Source of the DNA: Mantis religiosa
Lineage: Eukaryota > Arthropoda > Insecta > Mantodea > Mantidae
DNA length: 64,000 nucleotides
Direction: 5' to 3'
NCBI GenBank assembly: GCA_030765055.1
Contig: CM060947.1
Coordinates: 58,252,149-58,316,148, forward strand
Below, piece by piece: positions 10,070-20,989 of the stretch (positions are counted from its first letter, which is position 1; every line of letters starts with the position of its first letter). Under the pieces are notes generated by a model. It was given only the letters and a program-made list of their open reading frames with translations, made no database searches and was not told the DNA's origin. A program made the translations under genes and the position numbers.

Positions 10070-10665
10070 AATGGACATGAAAACAAATAATTCAAATTTT
10101 TATCTTAGATTTAAGAAGGTGGCATGATTTTTCATATTCTTTGAGAATATACACTGTCATGAATTTCAAAGACAACACAGATTTTCAATGAATTTGCACA
10201 TCTTGTATTGTGAAGAAAACTAAACTTTTTAAAAAATAAGAACAAGAAGAAGATAAAAAATGTAATGCAACACTATTTTAAGATCATTGTAAACATTTAT
10301 CTTCGAGGTAGTGAGGGAGAGATGTCACAAGTGATTGTATTAATTAAAACTAATAATGGTTTATGTAACTTCAGTAGTACGTGCGACGTCACTCCCCCAC
10401 TCCATCACCTGTTGGATAATAAGTTGGTATAAGCCGGTTGCTTGCTCTCTCGCGTGGACTATCTTTCGGCCCGGATAGATGGATTTGTCCGCAACCTCTT
10501 GAGGAAGGCTGTGGCCACCTATGTAATCTGCCTATTTGTAGTAATTATTCTTATTAAGTGAATTTTACCTTTAATTAGTATTACCATACTTTTGTAGGAA
10601 TGAACCTGATAGAAAACCCAACCTCTCACAAGCATGAAAATGCTACCTTAATCTACGCTCCCCTG
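10070..10665 (+). mobile_element. LTR-retrotransposon 3' end, copy A
   Basis: This matches 26190-26762 in reverse complement over its whole length, with blocks such as AGAAGGTGGCATGATTTTTC and GCTTATTTGTAGTAA-like stretches. A purine-rich tract (GAGGTAGTGAGGGAGAGA) directly precedes TGTCACAAGTG at 10323, as a polypurine tract precedes a 3' LTR. The LTR part would be about 340 bp, with CGACGTCACTCCC and GGTATAAGCCGG inside. No internal coding region is left. Confidence 0.55.
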
Positions 10666-11401
10666 TGTGCGATCTGGCCATGTCCAATACAATCCATGGT
10701 TAGCTCGTCACAATATGTATAAAATACTTGAATGTTATGTATATATGGAGGGTAGCTTGGTAATTTTATTAAACTGGTCAAAATCAACTGACAGTCAAAA
10801 ATCTACTATACAAAAGGTTTTTAAAGGTTTTTTAAAGCAGGGAAATTATTTCCAATAAGTATTTCGTAGTATACACCATTTCCGAAATATCCGTTATTAA
10901 CAGTTCCAATTGCTCAATATTTTGTTGTTAATTTCATATCGATATTCAGTTGTTTCTCGCGATTGCCTGGAAGGAGTCTGGAATGTTAATGCCAGTTATA
11001 GCATTCAGTTCTAAACATTTGATTATTACCATTCTTTTGTATTATGCAGCTATGTTTGCGCAGGTGTATGTCACTGAAATTAAGTCATTTTTAAGAATGT
11101 TTGTACCGCCACCAATAAAGAACTCGGGTTACAAAAGTGCAAATTATAACCATTCAGTTTAAGAGGGATGAAGGTATCACACCTGATGAGACTAATAGAT
11201 ATTTTATATTAAGTTAGTTTATGAAAAACATGTGAATTATTCTCATTTCACTGCTTCTATATTATCATAAATAGCAGTAGCGATCACGAGATTAACGACT
11301 ATATTCGAGTGAAACCTGATGCATTCGCAAATTTGTTTACTTGCTTTCAAAATCTGGAGTGATATCTATCAGTAGTACTTCACGAATAATTTAGATACGA
11401 G
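10666..11401. other. Unassigned stretch
   Basis: Nothing recognisable. Frames at 10667-10858 and 10950-11162 have no motif. Confidence 0.5.
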
Positions 11402-11403
11402 TA

Positions 11404-12562
11404 GGGGAGATGCGCCCAGTATCTGTCGTAGTTTCCGATAGATAGTAGAAGCTCATTGTGTGTATTTAGACAAGCAAATATCTTTGTTACCAACGGAAAG
11501 TTTTCCCTCCCCTTTGACCTTTGAATCAGAAGTTATTGTTCAGAGAAGTCGTGTAGTGAACTGGAGCTGTGCTGTTAATAACTTGCTGACATTGCTGCTG
11601 CCTTGTCCGGTGAAGAACTAATTAAGTATTTGTACTCATATTACTTGGTATTAAGTAGACTATACAAACACAAAATACAGTGTCGGTTTAAAAGAATCGG
11701 ACCGCGCTATGACGTTATATATACGTACGTTTGAGTTGCTCGGTACCGTAAGATAGCAATTTTCCCAGTACCGTACGCGAAGATATATGTTTATCCCTTG
11801 AGCTTGCGCTGACATTAGATTAATTTTTGTTTATAGGCATTCCTGTCAACGTGGAGGCCAAAAAGAAAGGAAATGGTTAGAAGATAATATGAAACAAGCA
11901 ATAAATAATGATAGAAGGATCAATAAACCTGGGAGTAGCAATATATATATTGCTGAAACATTTACATCGACTCTGTATAAGTTGGTGTTGCAGGTAAAGG
12001 CACAAAAACAGAAGAAAAAACTAATAGCAAAGGGAAACAAGGCTAACATTAATAAAACAATAAATAGGGAACCTAGCTCTAACTCTGTACCATAAAAATT
12101 GGAAATAGTGAAGAGCCTTAGAAGAGTAAAAGAAAATTAAATTTTGGATGTTTCATTAGTTCTAATGTTTCATTAGTTCATTTTGTTGTGATAAATTCTA
12201 GAGAACGTTTTGAAAAATATTAATCATGTTACCGTGTTCTACTTTTATGTCAAAAATATAATAATTATGATAAGAATAATTATCCTGTGGTTTATTATGC
12301 AGTTCCTCTTCCTTTATTTAGAAATATGTATTTATTTACGTCTGTCCGGTACTGGGAAACACTTTTTGAGATACTCAGTTATCACTAATATGTACTTTAG
12401 ATTTTAACAGTCAACATGACCCGCGTTCATGAATGTTCATTAATCAAGCTGTTTCTGTATGTTATTAGCTTCATGATAATAGTAACATGTTACTTGTTCT
12501 CCATTGCATTTTCTTTGAATTTTGAAAAGAGCTTAGGTGTGCGGTACAGGGAGCATCTCCCA
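11404..12562 (+). mobile_element. TA-flanked DNA transposon, possibly pogo-like
   Basis: TA lies at 11402-11403 and 12563-12564. The inverted ends are GGGGAGATGCGCCCAGTATC and, in reverse complement, TGGGAGATGCTCCCTGTACC (16 of 20 identical). In one frame at about 11850-11905, KERKWLEDNMKQAINNDRR resembles the start of a pogo/Psq-type helix-turn-helix (W-x-E-x-x-M-x-x-A). No DDE core remains. The family is an inference. Confidence 0.5.
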
Positions 12563-12564
12563 TA

Positions 12565-13229
12565 ATGATGACACTATGCATAACATTGTACTGCATATAA
12601 TTTCAATTTATGTATCATAACATAGAGCACCATTTTTGAACTTCTGGATTACGAAACAAGGCTTATGCTGAAAAAATAAAAGTTGGTTAATTGCTACATT
12701 TTCAGCATACAACTGCAAACCATCTGGATTATTAATAGTTATTTTAAGGCAAACTAATTAAATGTGCTTGTGATTAAACAGAGTCAGTCACTTGTTCAAT
12801 ACTCCCATCGATCATAAAATTTGGCTTTGATTTTGTGTGGGTTTCCTTGCTCTTTGGGCAGATTCGAATGGTTTGTCATTTAACTTGATTTTCTTTTCAA
12901 CCTATTGATTTGATTTCCTTTTCATATTCGGGTGTTTTAGGTTTCTTGGCGTAGTAGTGTAACACAAATGGTGCGAATATTTGTTCAAGTGAAACAGTAC
13001 TCTCATAAATGTTGGAGGCCTGCTTGGTAGTTCATCGCCATCTCTGGGCATGTCCAGCAGATAAAGGGTCTGTAAGTCTGGAACGGTTAGAGCGCCTATA
13101 CTGCTTGCAGCGGGAGAATAAAGTAGATGTAAACAAAACCACGTGACCGTTGATCGCAACGCGCCTTCTTCACAATTTCCATGATGCCTCCGCCGTGTAA
13201 ATAATCCCTTGAAAAAGTACTGCTACTGA
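12565..13229. other. Unassigned stretch upstream of a transposase relic
   Basis: No gene. CCACGTGACCGTT at 13139-13151 resembles CACGTGACCGTTTAG near the right end of the related element at 41518-42715, so part of it may be the leader of the following element. Confidence 0.4.
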
Positions 13230-13640
13230 GGTACTGCTACTTTACGAAGTGGTGAAAAGATAGTAATATTGAATGTATTTAACAAGTTCAGTGAAAAATG
13301 TCCAGAACTTGCTATCGATGAAGTGGTGAAGTTAACATCTGAGTTTATCAGTGTGTCGGTTTCCAAGTACCAGATCAGTGTTGGATGGTGTCTGTGATGG
13401 CTTTGTGAGGTCAGCAATCCACCGAAAAGTTCATCAATTTCCCAAATTACAACCAAATAACGTTACTGTGATGGACAATGCCCCTACTACAGTGTGAGGT
13501 TAGAAACAACAAGTGACATCATTACATGGCTACAGAGTAAAAACATAATAAATTGTCCACGAGGGTCATGTTAAAGCGAAATTGCTGGCAATGGTCAAGT
13601 CTTGTGCTAAAGAGTACAACAAATACGTAAGTAGAAGTTA
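13230..13640 (+). pseudogene. DDE transposase relic, same family as the 41.5-42.7 kb element
   Basis: From about 13237 the frame reads LRSGEKIVILNVFNKFSEK, then CPELAIDEVVKLTSE, matching GEKRILVHVFNALTEKNPSL in the minus-strand frame at 41985-42248. From about 13450 it continues with NNVTVMDNAPYYSVRLETT and ITWLQSKNI, the second catalytic Asp region (MDNA-x-YHS) of this insect family. The section with the first Asp is missing, so internal sequence was lost. The C-terminus (PPYH-x-x-LNPIE) is not seen. Confidence 0.7.
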
Positions 13641-13712
13641 ATTTTTATGGATATTAATAGTGTGCTGCGTGATGCTCAGCTCGAAAAATGTGACTTTAAT
13701 GTCGAAAATGAA

Positions 13713-14324
13713 TATTAATATTATACTTAACGAAGCGATTAAGCGGATGGATTCAATAAATACGTGTTTGTGTGTTGAAATGCATATTCATATTGTCACG
13801 GCAACAGGCATAAAAGTTTTGGCACAAATAAGAAAACAGTCGGCGGATAAAGTTTCATGGTAATAATGAGCCTTGCTAAGCAGTCAGTGATAGCGGGGCT
13901 ATTGTAAACAAGCGCCGACAAGCAAGATAACTGAGGTAAAGGATTCGCCGGCATAGATTAAGTTACGCTTATAGAATGTGATAGAATATTCGGATTAGAT
14001 GCTTTGTTTTCCAGAAACATCTGGTGATTGACACAAGAGTCTGGTATTCATAAAGGGGGGTATAAAAAGAAGCCATGTCTAGTGATGAGTCAGTTGTAAA
14101 CAAGAGTGAGTAAGCAGAGTTAGTTGTGTAACAAGAGTGTTGTTGTAAAGAGAGCTGAACTGGACGCAGTTATCATCAACCTTGGAAGATTGTGTTGTTG
14201 TGTGATGTAATGTTGCTACGTGAGAATTGAACAGTGTATCTCTACGGAAATAAAGGAGTTTTTTAATTTCTGCAGCTCGGCCTTTTAATTCTACAAACCT
14301 ATTAATATTATACTTAACGAAGCG
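13713..14324. repeat. 25-bp direct repeats bracketing a solo LTR
   Basis: A 25-bp string starting TATTAATATTATACTTAACG occurs at 13713-13737 and again at 14300-14324. The second copy begins exactly where the solo LTR (13794) ends. The first lies 56 bp before the LTR. This is longer than any LTR target duplication and needs another explanation, such as a local duplication or template switching. Confidence 0.85.
13794..14299 (+). mobile_element. Solo LTR 1
   Basis: Starts TGTCACGGCAACAGGCATAA after ATAT (13790-13793). It closely matches LTR 2 (26767-27315) at both ends. It contains TATAAAAAGAAGCC (TATA box) and AATAAAGGAG (polyadenylation signal). Compared with LTR 2 it lacks the terminal AACAAAGTTACA and stops at the 25-bp direct repeat. 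No internal retroelement sequence flanks it. Confidence 0.85.
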
Positions 14325-15484
14325 GTATCAGTACTGTCATTCCGAACGCATGTGGACGCGGAGTGAACAGTACTTTATTCTCTCGTTGGGCATAGCATAT
14401 GTGGTCTATCTTCCTGTGGTCTATAACCTCCCGTGGTTTCTTCACTTCATGCTTTCCTCCTGGGAGTGTTAGCCACAGTGGATCTCTAAGTGCATGTCGT
14501 ACTGCACGAGGCGACCGTCTCCATGTATGACTAGAGCCCTGTCTAACTATCGTACATTCTAACTTTTCTCGGATAAGGCTACTTGCTTTTCATATTTCAC
14601 ATCAATAATGCACGTAAAATATAGGTTGGTTGAAAGCACGATTTATAGTTAAGTAAGGTTTGAAATTAGTTCCAAACGCATTATAAATCACTCTTAGCTT
14701 TGTTCCCATGGACAATCCCTTAGTGATGAGATGCTTAGAGATGAAAATAATGAAGCCGGAAGGTGATTTGAGATTTCCTTGAAGAGGAAAGTTCTCTAGG
14801 GAGAAGCAAGCAGAAGACAAAAACATTCCAATAAACCATACAACTACCACATCGAGTTTTACGAGTCCCTCCAAGCTTGGTGGATCTCCTGTAGCGGAAT
14901 AAATAAAATGATTGGTGGCAACCATTCTTCACTGTATCATGCACTTGAACGCTTGGGCTCGGCTTAAACGTGGCCATTTATCCTTGCAGAATAATAAAAC
15001 AAATAAAACGCTCTATCCTGGGGAAAAATATATAGGACTGGTCAAGGCAGGATACCGCAAATATAGAGAACAGTGCAGGATCATAATTTGAGACTAGATA
15101 CTGGTCACAAACTAAATTCAAAATGGTCAGGCAAAATTACACTAAAACAATTAAAACAGGCACTAAAATAAGCACTTAATTTCTAAATTTAGTGTAGTCC
15201 TTTTATAGGTTCAGCTAAATTTTGCAATAAAGACCTACCGGACGTAATGTACCTAAAACATATTTCGCATACTGTGCGCTAACAAATGAAATAAACCTTT
15301 AAATGTTTCTTTTATGAATCAACATAACTTAAAGGGTGCACAATAACATATGTTCAAACACTGAAAAGATACATTTTCGAAATTTGGAACAGCACTTAGA
15401 TAAACAATGATAAAGGGCAATTCACACAAAACAAATTTTTCCTACTGTTAATGATCATGTAAACTGCAAGTGCTTTTCACCTAA
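14325..15484. other. Unassigned stretch
   Basis: A 107-codon minus-strand frame (14602-14925) begins MVATNHFIYSATG and has a hydrophobic middle, but no family is recognised and no splice or promoter support is visible. The rest is AT-rich. Confidence 0.4.
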
Positions 15485-15872
15485 TTTTATTTTGACCCAG
15501 TTTGCCGGACACAAATTTAAAACTTACTTTAGAAGATTCTATATAGACTCTCCTGATTGATACTTATGTAAATGTGAAAGCGTTGATGAAAGTGTTGAAC
15601 ACTTAATATTTAGATGTGATCTTCAATCAAGAAAAAGATATAATGTTATTCAACAACTTTTATATTTTAATACAGACCTTCAAACACCGATGATTAGTGT
15701 ATACTTTAAAAGATGTTGCACTTCAGCTTTTGAGCACTTTATTGGCCAAATTTTTAAATCGTTATAACTATTATCATGTCCAGTTACTTTGATATTTGTA
15801 TTTATGTGCTTTTAAACTAGAACTCTAACATACCTTACAGGTATAATAGCATTACTTCATTTGGAGAATAAA
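15485..15872 (+). pseudogene. Non-LTR retrotransposon C-terminus and 3' tail
   Basis: The frame reads GHKFKTYFRRFYIDSPD, a stop, then YLCKCESVDESVEHLIFRCD, the C-x-C-x8-H-x4-C zinc-knuckle-like motif found after the RT in jockey/R1-type LINEs. It goes on to RKRYNVIQQLLYFNTD and FEHFIGQIFKSL. The 3' end is AATAAATAATAATAATTAAA, a short A-rich tail. The upstream part is lost, as expected for a 5'-truncated LINE. Confidence 0.75.
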
Positions 15873-15907
15873 TAATAATAATTAAATACTAAAGCATAGA
15901 TGACGGC

Positions 15908-16125
15908 TGGCCCGGCCCTGTAGTGAAGGTGTAAAGTGAGAGTTAAAAGATCCCGAGTTGGAATCTGGATCAGGGTGAGTTATATGGATAAGGTTCTTTT
16001 CCGGGAATGTCCCTTAATTTGAAAGATCAGTATCTTATCTCTAAGCTCTATGGGCCATAAGATCATTGGAGCATCATTTCATTCATCGTCGATATGACGT
16101 GAAGTTGGAGAACGTTAAATTCATA
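15908..16125 (+). mobile_element. SINE family A, copy 2, degraded
   Basis: It keeps the B box in GATCCCGAGTTGGAATCTGG, the GGTGAGTTATATGGATAAGG junction and the 3' end GAACGTTAAATT, but the A box is largely lost. More diverged than the other copies, so probably older. Confidence 0.85.
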
Positions 16126-16482
16126 ATGGAATAACAGCGTTAATAAACCCTTCCAGAGATCAAGTAAAAACTCTGATTGGCTTTAAAAAATTCATTTCCA
16201 TGAGATTAGAGTTACTTTCGGTTCAGTTGCTTTTCTTGTTCGACACAGAGAAGATATTTTTTTGAGGATTTGTACATGTTGATTGATCACAATGTTTCAC
16301 AGACGTTTCACAGACTTTGCAAAATAAGTCTGGTGAAAATATGTTGACAAATTATATCATAAATGTTATCAAGTTTGTTTCTAATCCATCAATTCGTTCG
16401 GCACGGTGAAACTGCTTCCCATAATAATCGTCGGATGTTGCTTACACTATCATACAATTTATAGAAAACGCTATTCTTTGAT

Positions 16483-16720
16483 GCCCGCCTCGGTAGCGTG
16501 GTGGTAGTGTGTCTGCCTCACGTTCAAGAGATCCCGAGTTCAAATCTCGGTCAGGGTGAGTTATCTGAATAAGGTTTTTTCCGGGGGTTTCCATTATCCT
16601 TCAAGACGAATGCCGGGTAACTCTAAGCTCCGTGGACCCTGGACTCATTTGAGCATCATTTCACCCAATTCATTCACCTTCCGATATGACTTAACGTTGG
16701 AGGTAAAATTAAAAAAAAAT
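16483..16720 (+). mobile_element. SINE family A, copy 3
   Basis: Complete tRNA-like head (GCCCGCCTCGGTAGCGTGGT) and body, with an A-rich tail ending about 16720. Flanks AACGCTATTCTTT and AACGCAGTCTTCA could be a degenerate target duplication. Confidence 0.92.
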
Positions 16721-16962
16721 ACAAACGCAGTCTTCAGGGTCGTCTCGTTACTCCCACCACATATAAACAAACCAAAGACTCCACTACGGTAAATCACCCA
16801 ACTCCACTGCCAAACTGCAACCGCACAGCTGCACGAATCAACTCAACTCAACTGACTCCGCTCTTCACTTTGCGGGGTTTTTATACCTCCAGTCATTGTT
16901 CTAGAATGCAGAAGATCGCTCGATAACAATCGTGGCGCAGCAAGAGAAAGACAGAACTATCC

Positions 16963-17225
16963 AGACATCTCTCTAGCCCACCTCGGTAGCGTAGATGGCA
17001 GCGTGTCTGCCTCACGTTCAAGAGGTCCCGAGTTCAAATCTCGGTCAGGGTGAGTTACCTGGATAAGGTTTTTCCCGGAGTTTTCACTTATCCGATAGAC
17101 GAATGTCGGGTAACTCTAAGCTCCATGGACCCCAGACTCATTTGAGCATCATTTCACCCATTTCATGCATCGTCCGAAATAACTTAACGTTGGAGGACGT
17201 AAATTGCAAAAAAAGACATCTCTCT
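16963..17225 (+). mobile_element. SINE family A, copy 4, with 12-bp target duplication
   Basis: The head starts at 16976 (GCCCACCTCGGTAGCGTAGA). The body ends GGAGGACGTAAATTGCAAAA. AGACATCTCTCT is present at 16963-16974 and 17214-17225. The A box carries TAGCGTAGATGG, as in copy 7, which suggests a subfamily distinct from copies 1 and 3. Confidence 0.95.
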
Positions 17226-18650
17226 GTCCGTCTCTCTCTCTCTGTTTCTTTCTCGCTCTCGGCAGGCGTTCAATTCGCGCTCCATTATCTGTCTCTTTCT
17301 TTCCTGCCCACGTGTGACTGGCACTAGCCTGTCGCAGCTCCAACGAAACAATGCAATCGGTGACAGTACATATCAATGCAAGTAAAAATCAACAGGAAAC
17401 ATTTTTTGTGACAAAAACACGTTACGTAATAAAACATTTTTAGGGCTATTTGTGGAATCAGCACACCAGTTTACATAAGAATTGGCCTATTTTCTGGTAT
17501 GTGAATTTTCCCCCCTAGTGATAGCGTCACTCAAACGTTAAAAATACAAAACAAAATAACAACATGTGGATAAAGTGATAGCAAGAAATAACTAAGTACT
17601 AAGAATTCCAACCAATAATTACATTTAATTTGAAAACAGCTCATGTCACAAATAAAAGCCTACTTCGGCCACTTAGTTTTTGAAATACATTCTTCGGAAC
17701 ATAAGAAAAGGAACCAAATTATTTTTAGCACCTTAGACGTTCATTAGAGAGTAATTAGAGCCAATACCGTTACTGATTTATATTGAGCAAGTTACTATTT
17801 TCTTTAAATTTTCCAGTACCCTGAGTATCTGGAAGTATTTGGGTGGTCGTATATAGCATTACACTTTGCATCATTTTGTATCCCACATTCTGATGTTGAC
17901 GGGACATCTATGAAAAAATGCTTAGTAATATCACAGGTGCTGATAGTTTCGGTAATTTAATTGAGGGTAACAAATTTTATTGCGATTACTAAGCTCGGAA
18001 AATATTACCCAGTGACAACAAGCAATAGTTTTATAGATTACCTAAAGATAATTGCACACGCGACTGCATGCGTCAAGCGTACACGATCCATATGCATGCA
18101 CAATTTGTCGCTTACCTCACGACACTAGTATGGTTAAACAATTTCAAATTATGCTTGGAAATGTTTAGCTCAGAGTTTGCTTTGACTGCATTTGCCCTAG
18201 GTTTAAAAAGAATAACAAAAAATTAAGTAAAATTTAGCGCGCAGTCTAAAGAATGGCCAACAATAAGTTATCATGTTAACAAAATTAGTGAAATGAAAAT
18301 TATTATAAGCTGCATTACTAATTGATTTTTCCATAGTATTCGTTAGATTTGAATCACTAAAGACAAGGCTGAGTTTAATAACCTTTTTAACTTGCTCCTT
18401 TGATATAACACACAATACTGATTACTGTTTGGCAATTCAACAATCCACACATTTACCTGCACTGAATGTAAAATCCCTATAGAGTTAATGTGCAATGTAG
18501 GAGGCTGACAAGAACATTTGCAAGCTCTTTGTTTAGTTTTTATTAATTAACCACCCTGTATATGCTTAATTTCCTGATTTCAATGCTTGTTGTTTGTTAT
18601 TGTTTACTGTTTGTTTTCTGTACTTTTTATACATACACAATATACATGTA
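17226..18650. other. Unassigned 1.4 kb
   Basis: AT-rich DNA without a supported gene. A pyrimidine-rich TCTCTCTGT stretch lies near 17230. Confidence 0.5.
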
Positions 18651-18654
18651 AACA

Positions 18655-18750
18655 CCCATGGCTAAGGTGGGACTCGAAACCGTAACCCTCTACGCGGCGG
18701 AACGCTAGAGGCATATGCCCTAGCGACCACTGCTACAGGACCGGCTGAGA
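18655..18750 (-). mobile_element. tRNA-derived SINE head, family H
   Basis: On the minus strand the head is CGGTCCTGTAGCAGTGGTCG, with A box TAGCAGTGGTCG and B box GGTTTCGAGTCCC about 45 bases later. It does not match the other SINE heads here. The body may extend to about 18540, where a polyA-like run is lacking, so the 3' border is open. Confidence 0.6.
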
Positions 18751-19345
18751 ACGCATAAACTGATCCATGAGGTGCTCTTGGTCATTGACTTTGGCGCATT
18801 GTAGCACTTGAAGGTCACCTATCCAAGTGATAAACATGGCGATGTTGTTAGCTCTATTGACTGTTTGGTGACTACAAGTCAAGCATGTTCAGTTGGTAGG
18901 AAATCAGGATTGTGATACGGTAATGGAATTGGCTAACCACGTTAAACAAGTGAGTGGGGCACTGCTATTCGGTGTTATCCAACCATCCAACAGTGATAGT
19001 GCTCGATGTTGCTTACCTGGGGGTGTAGGATGGACAAGAGCTACAGCCCTTACAAGCAATTGCCCTAAAGTGTCCTTATGCCAACTGTGGCTATTTCTCC
19101 TCTTAGAAGCTCTGTGAACGCTGGTTGCTAAGGTAGCAAGTTTCTTTATAGTGTACGGTTTCGTTCCCATGCCATCCACGATGTATGGGAGACCGAAATA
19201 CGTGTGAGGGATACGATATAGTAACATACAGCCGGTGCCTTAGATGCCTTGGCCTTGGCATCCAGGTCTCTGTCTGCATCCTTCAGTTCGTGATCACTGC
19301 TGCCGACTTCCAGACCTTACAACCAAACCCGTAGATATATCCGAT
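18751..19345. other. Unassigned stretch with a 107-codon frame
   Basis: The minus-strand frame 18904-19227 starts MLLYRIPHTYFGLPYIVDGM and has no recognised domain; a plus-strand frame overlaps it (18893-19117). It could be a degraded coding relic, but nothing supports an active gene. Confidence 0.35.
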
Positions 19346-19601
19346 AGGATCGCGCCGTGGTCGAGTGGTTGGACCACTTGGCTCTCACCAAGGTGGCCCG
19401 GGTTCTAACCTCGGTGACCGCAATGTGAGATTTGAGTTGGACAACACGGCGCTGGGGCGGATTTTGCCCGGGTCCTCGGTTTCCCTCACCATATTCTACC
19501 AATTGCTGCATCATTATCTTTCCTATCATTTCAGTTTGCTCTCATTCTCTCATCCACTTCCCTCACTCTCATACCAGGCATTGGACTGATCACCCATTCA
19601 A

Positions 19602-19604
<3 letters not shown>
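19346..19604 (+). mobile_element. tRNA-derived SINE, family B
   Basis: The head GATCGCGCCGTGGTCGAGTG has A box TGGTCGAGTGG and B box GGGTTCTAACCTC. The body contains GTTGGACAACACGGCGCTGG and ends beside a (TC)n tract. No clear target duplication. The frames across it are chance translations. Confidence 0.75.

Positions 19605-19696
<92 letters not shown>
19605..19696. repeat. (TC)46 microsatellite
   Basis: A perfect TC run at the 3' end of the family B SINE, perhaps grown from its tail. The Ser-Leu and Arg-Glu frames across it are not genes. Confidence 0.97.
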
Positions 19697-19700
<4 letters not shown>

Positions 19701-20299
19701 ATCCAGAGATTCCACTCCTCAACCAGAATAAGGGTTGAAAAGAATAATAAGTGGTATAAGAGGGCAGTTAAGAAGAAGAATCCTCCGATACAGGTTTACC
19801 TGTATACGGGCTTTCGGAATGGAAAATAGACACAAGGGCGCCCTTTGCCGTGACGTATGGAGGGAAAAGGAACCCACAATTGAGGAGGATTCTGGGTATA
19901 TGGCTCAAGTGATGTAGGCAGTTCGGCAATGCCAGACAAGTGTATATTCCGAGAGCCCAGTCCCTACACGCCTTCAAGAATGCAGTTGAAAATTCAGGAT
20001 TCACGTCACTTGTACAATCAAAAATATTCGTGCAAATTCATTATAGATACGTCTTCTAAGATTTTGCAGAAACAGTGGTCAAGTATGATTGTCATGCATC
20101 TGTGTGAGAAGATGGTTTAAGAAAAATTCAAACCAAAGGGGGATTCGGTAGGATATTTAAAATATAAGTACGATACCTCTCTTGTGCCTTGAGTATAATC
20201 ACGTCTGTATTTACAATATGAGCAGGGTCAACTTTGGTCCTTCACTGTAATTACTGAAGTTACCTAAACTTTTTTTGATTGATGGCTGGTAACGCTTCT
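19697..20299. other. Unassigned stretch
   Basis: Overlapping short frames at 19735-20120 on both strands show no family motif. Confidence 0.45.
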
Positions 20300-20515
20300 T
20301 TTACATATCTACGCTAGCTCCGGTGATGTATGGAATGAAATGATAATTAGGGCAGAGAACCAAACGTTTGATACACCTCTCCGGCGGTATTTATCGGAAA
20401 CACCTCGCCGAAAATGTACGTCGTGACGGGAATTGAATCTTGGCCCTCTCACATGCGAGTCTCACACGTTATTACAGAACCATCTCACTCTTTCGGTTAC
20501 TAGTTTCATCCCGTA
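20300..20515 (-). mobile_element. tRNA-derived SINE, family F
   Basis: On the minus strand the head reads GAGATGGTTCTGTAATAACG, followed by GAGACTCGCATGTGAGAGGG and B box AAGATTCAATTCCCG. The body includes CTCCGGCGGTATTTATCGG (plus strand). The A box is weak and the tail undefined. Confidence 0.5.
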
Positions 20516-20987
20516 TTGCACTTAAGATGTTGTACGACTTCTTTTATGTATATTTTGAATTCATAGATAATTTAATCTCGCCAATTTTACAATTTGTATC
20601 ACAGCAATATTAAACGGCAGAATACATTAGAATAGACCTTTCAGATCCCTAGACAAATTGCAAAATCGTGAGAAAACTGGGAAAAATGAATTTAAGAGGA
20701 GAAAACTAAAAGTTTTTCAAAGGACACGCATTAAATCTATCGATTATGTTCCACTCTGATTTATGAATAGAGCATTAATGAGACCGTACATTGGCGCTCG
20801 CGTGTAATTGTGCCAGAGCTGTAAACATTCCATACAAGCTATTGCTAATTTTGAATAAATTTCAAATAAACTACATTCAAAACTGTAGATTATGTTTTGT
20901 CAGTGTTTTTACTAAACTTCTTAATCTGTTTTCTTGACATATTAAATATGTCGTTTCAGTGTACAGTTCAAATTTTGCCGGCTAACC
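20516..20987. other. Unassigned stretch before a mariner
   Basis: No feature seen. AT-rich sequence without repeats shared with the rest of the window. Confidence 0.5.
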
Positions 20988-20989
20988 TA

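Noticed and set aside
18904..19227. 107-codon minus-strand frame as a host gene
   Set aside because: No recognised domain, no splice or promoter evidence, and a frame of similar length on the other strand.
19432..19722. Frames of Ser-Leu and Arg-Glu repeats
   Set aside because: Produced by the (TC)n run next to SINE B; the same holds for the frames at 40947-41268 over (GA)n.
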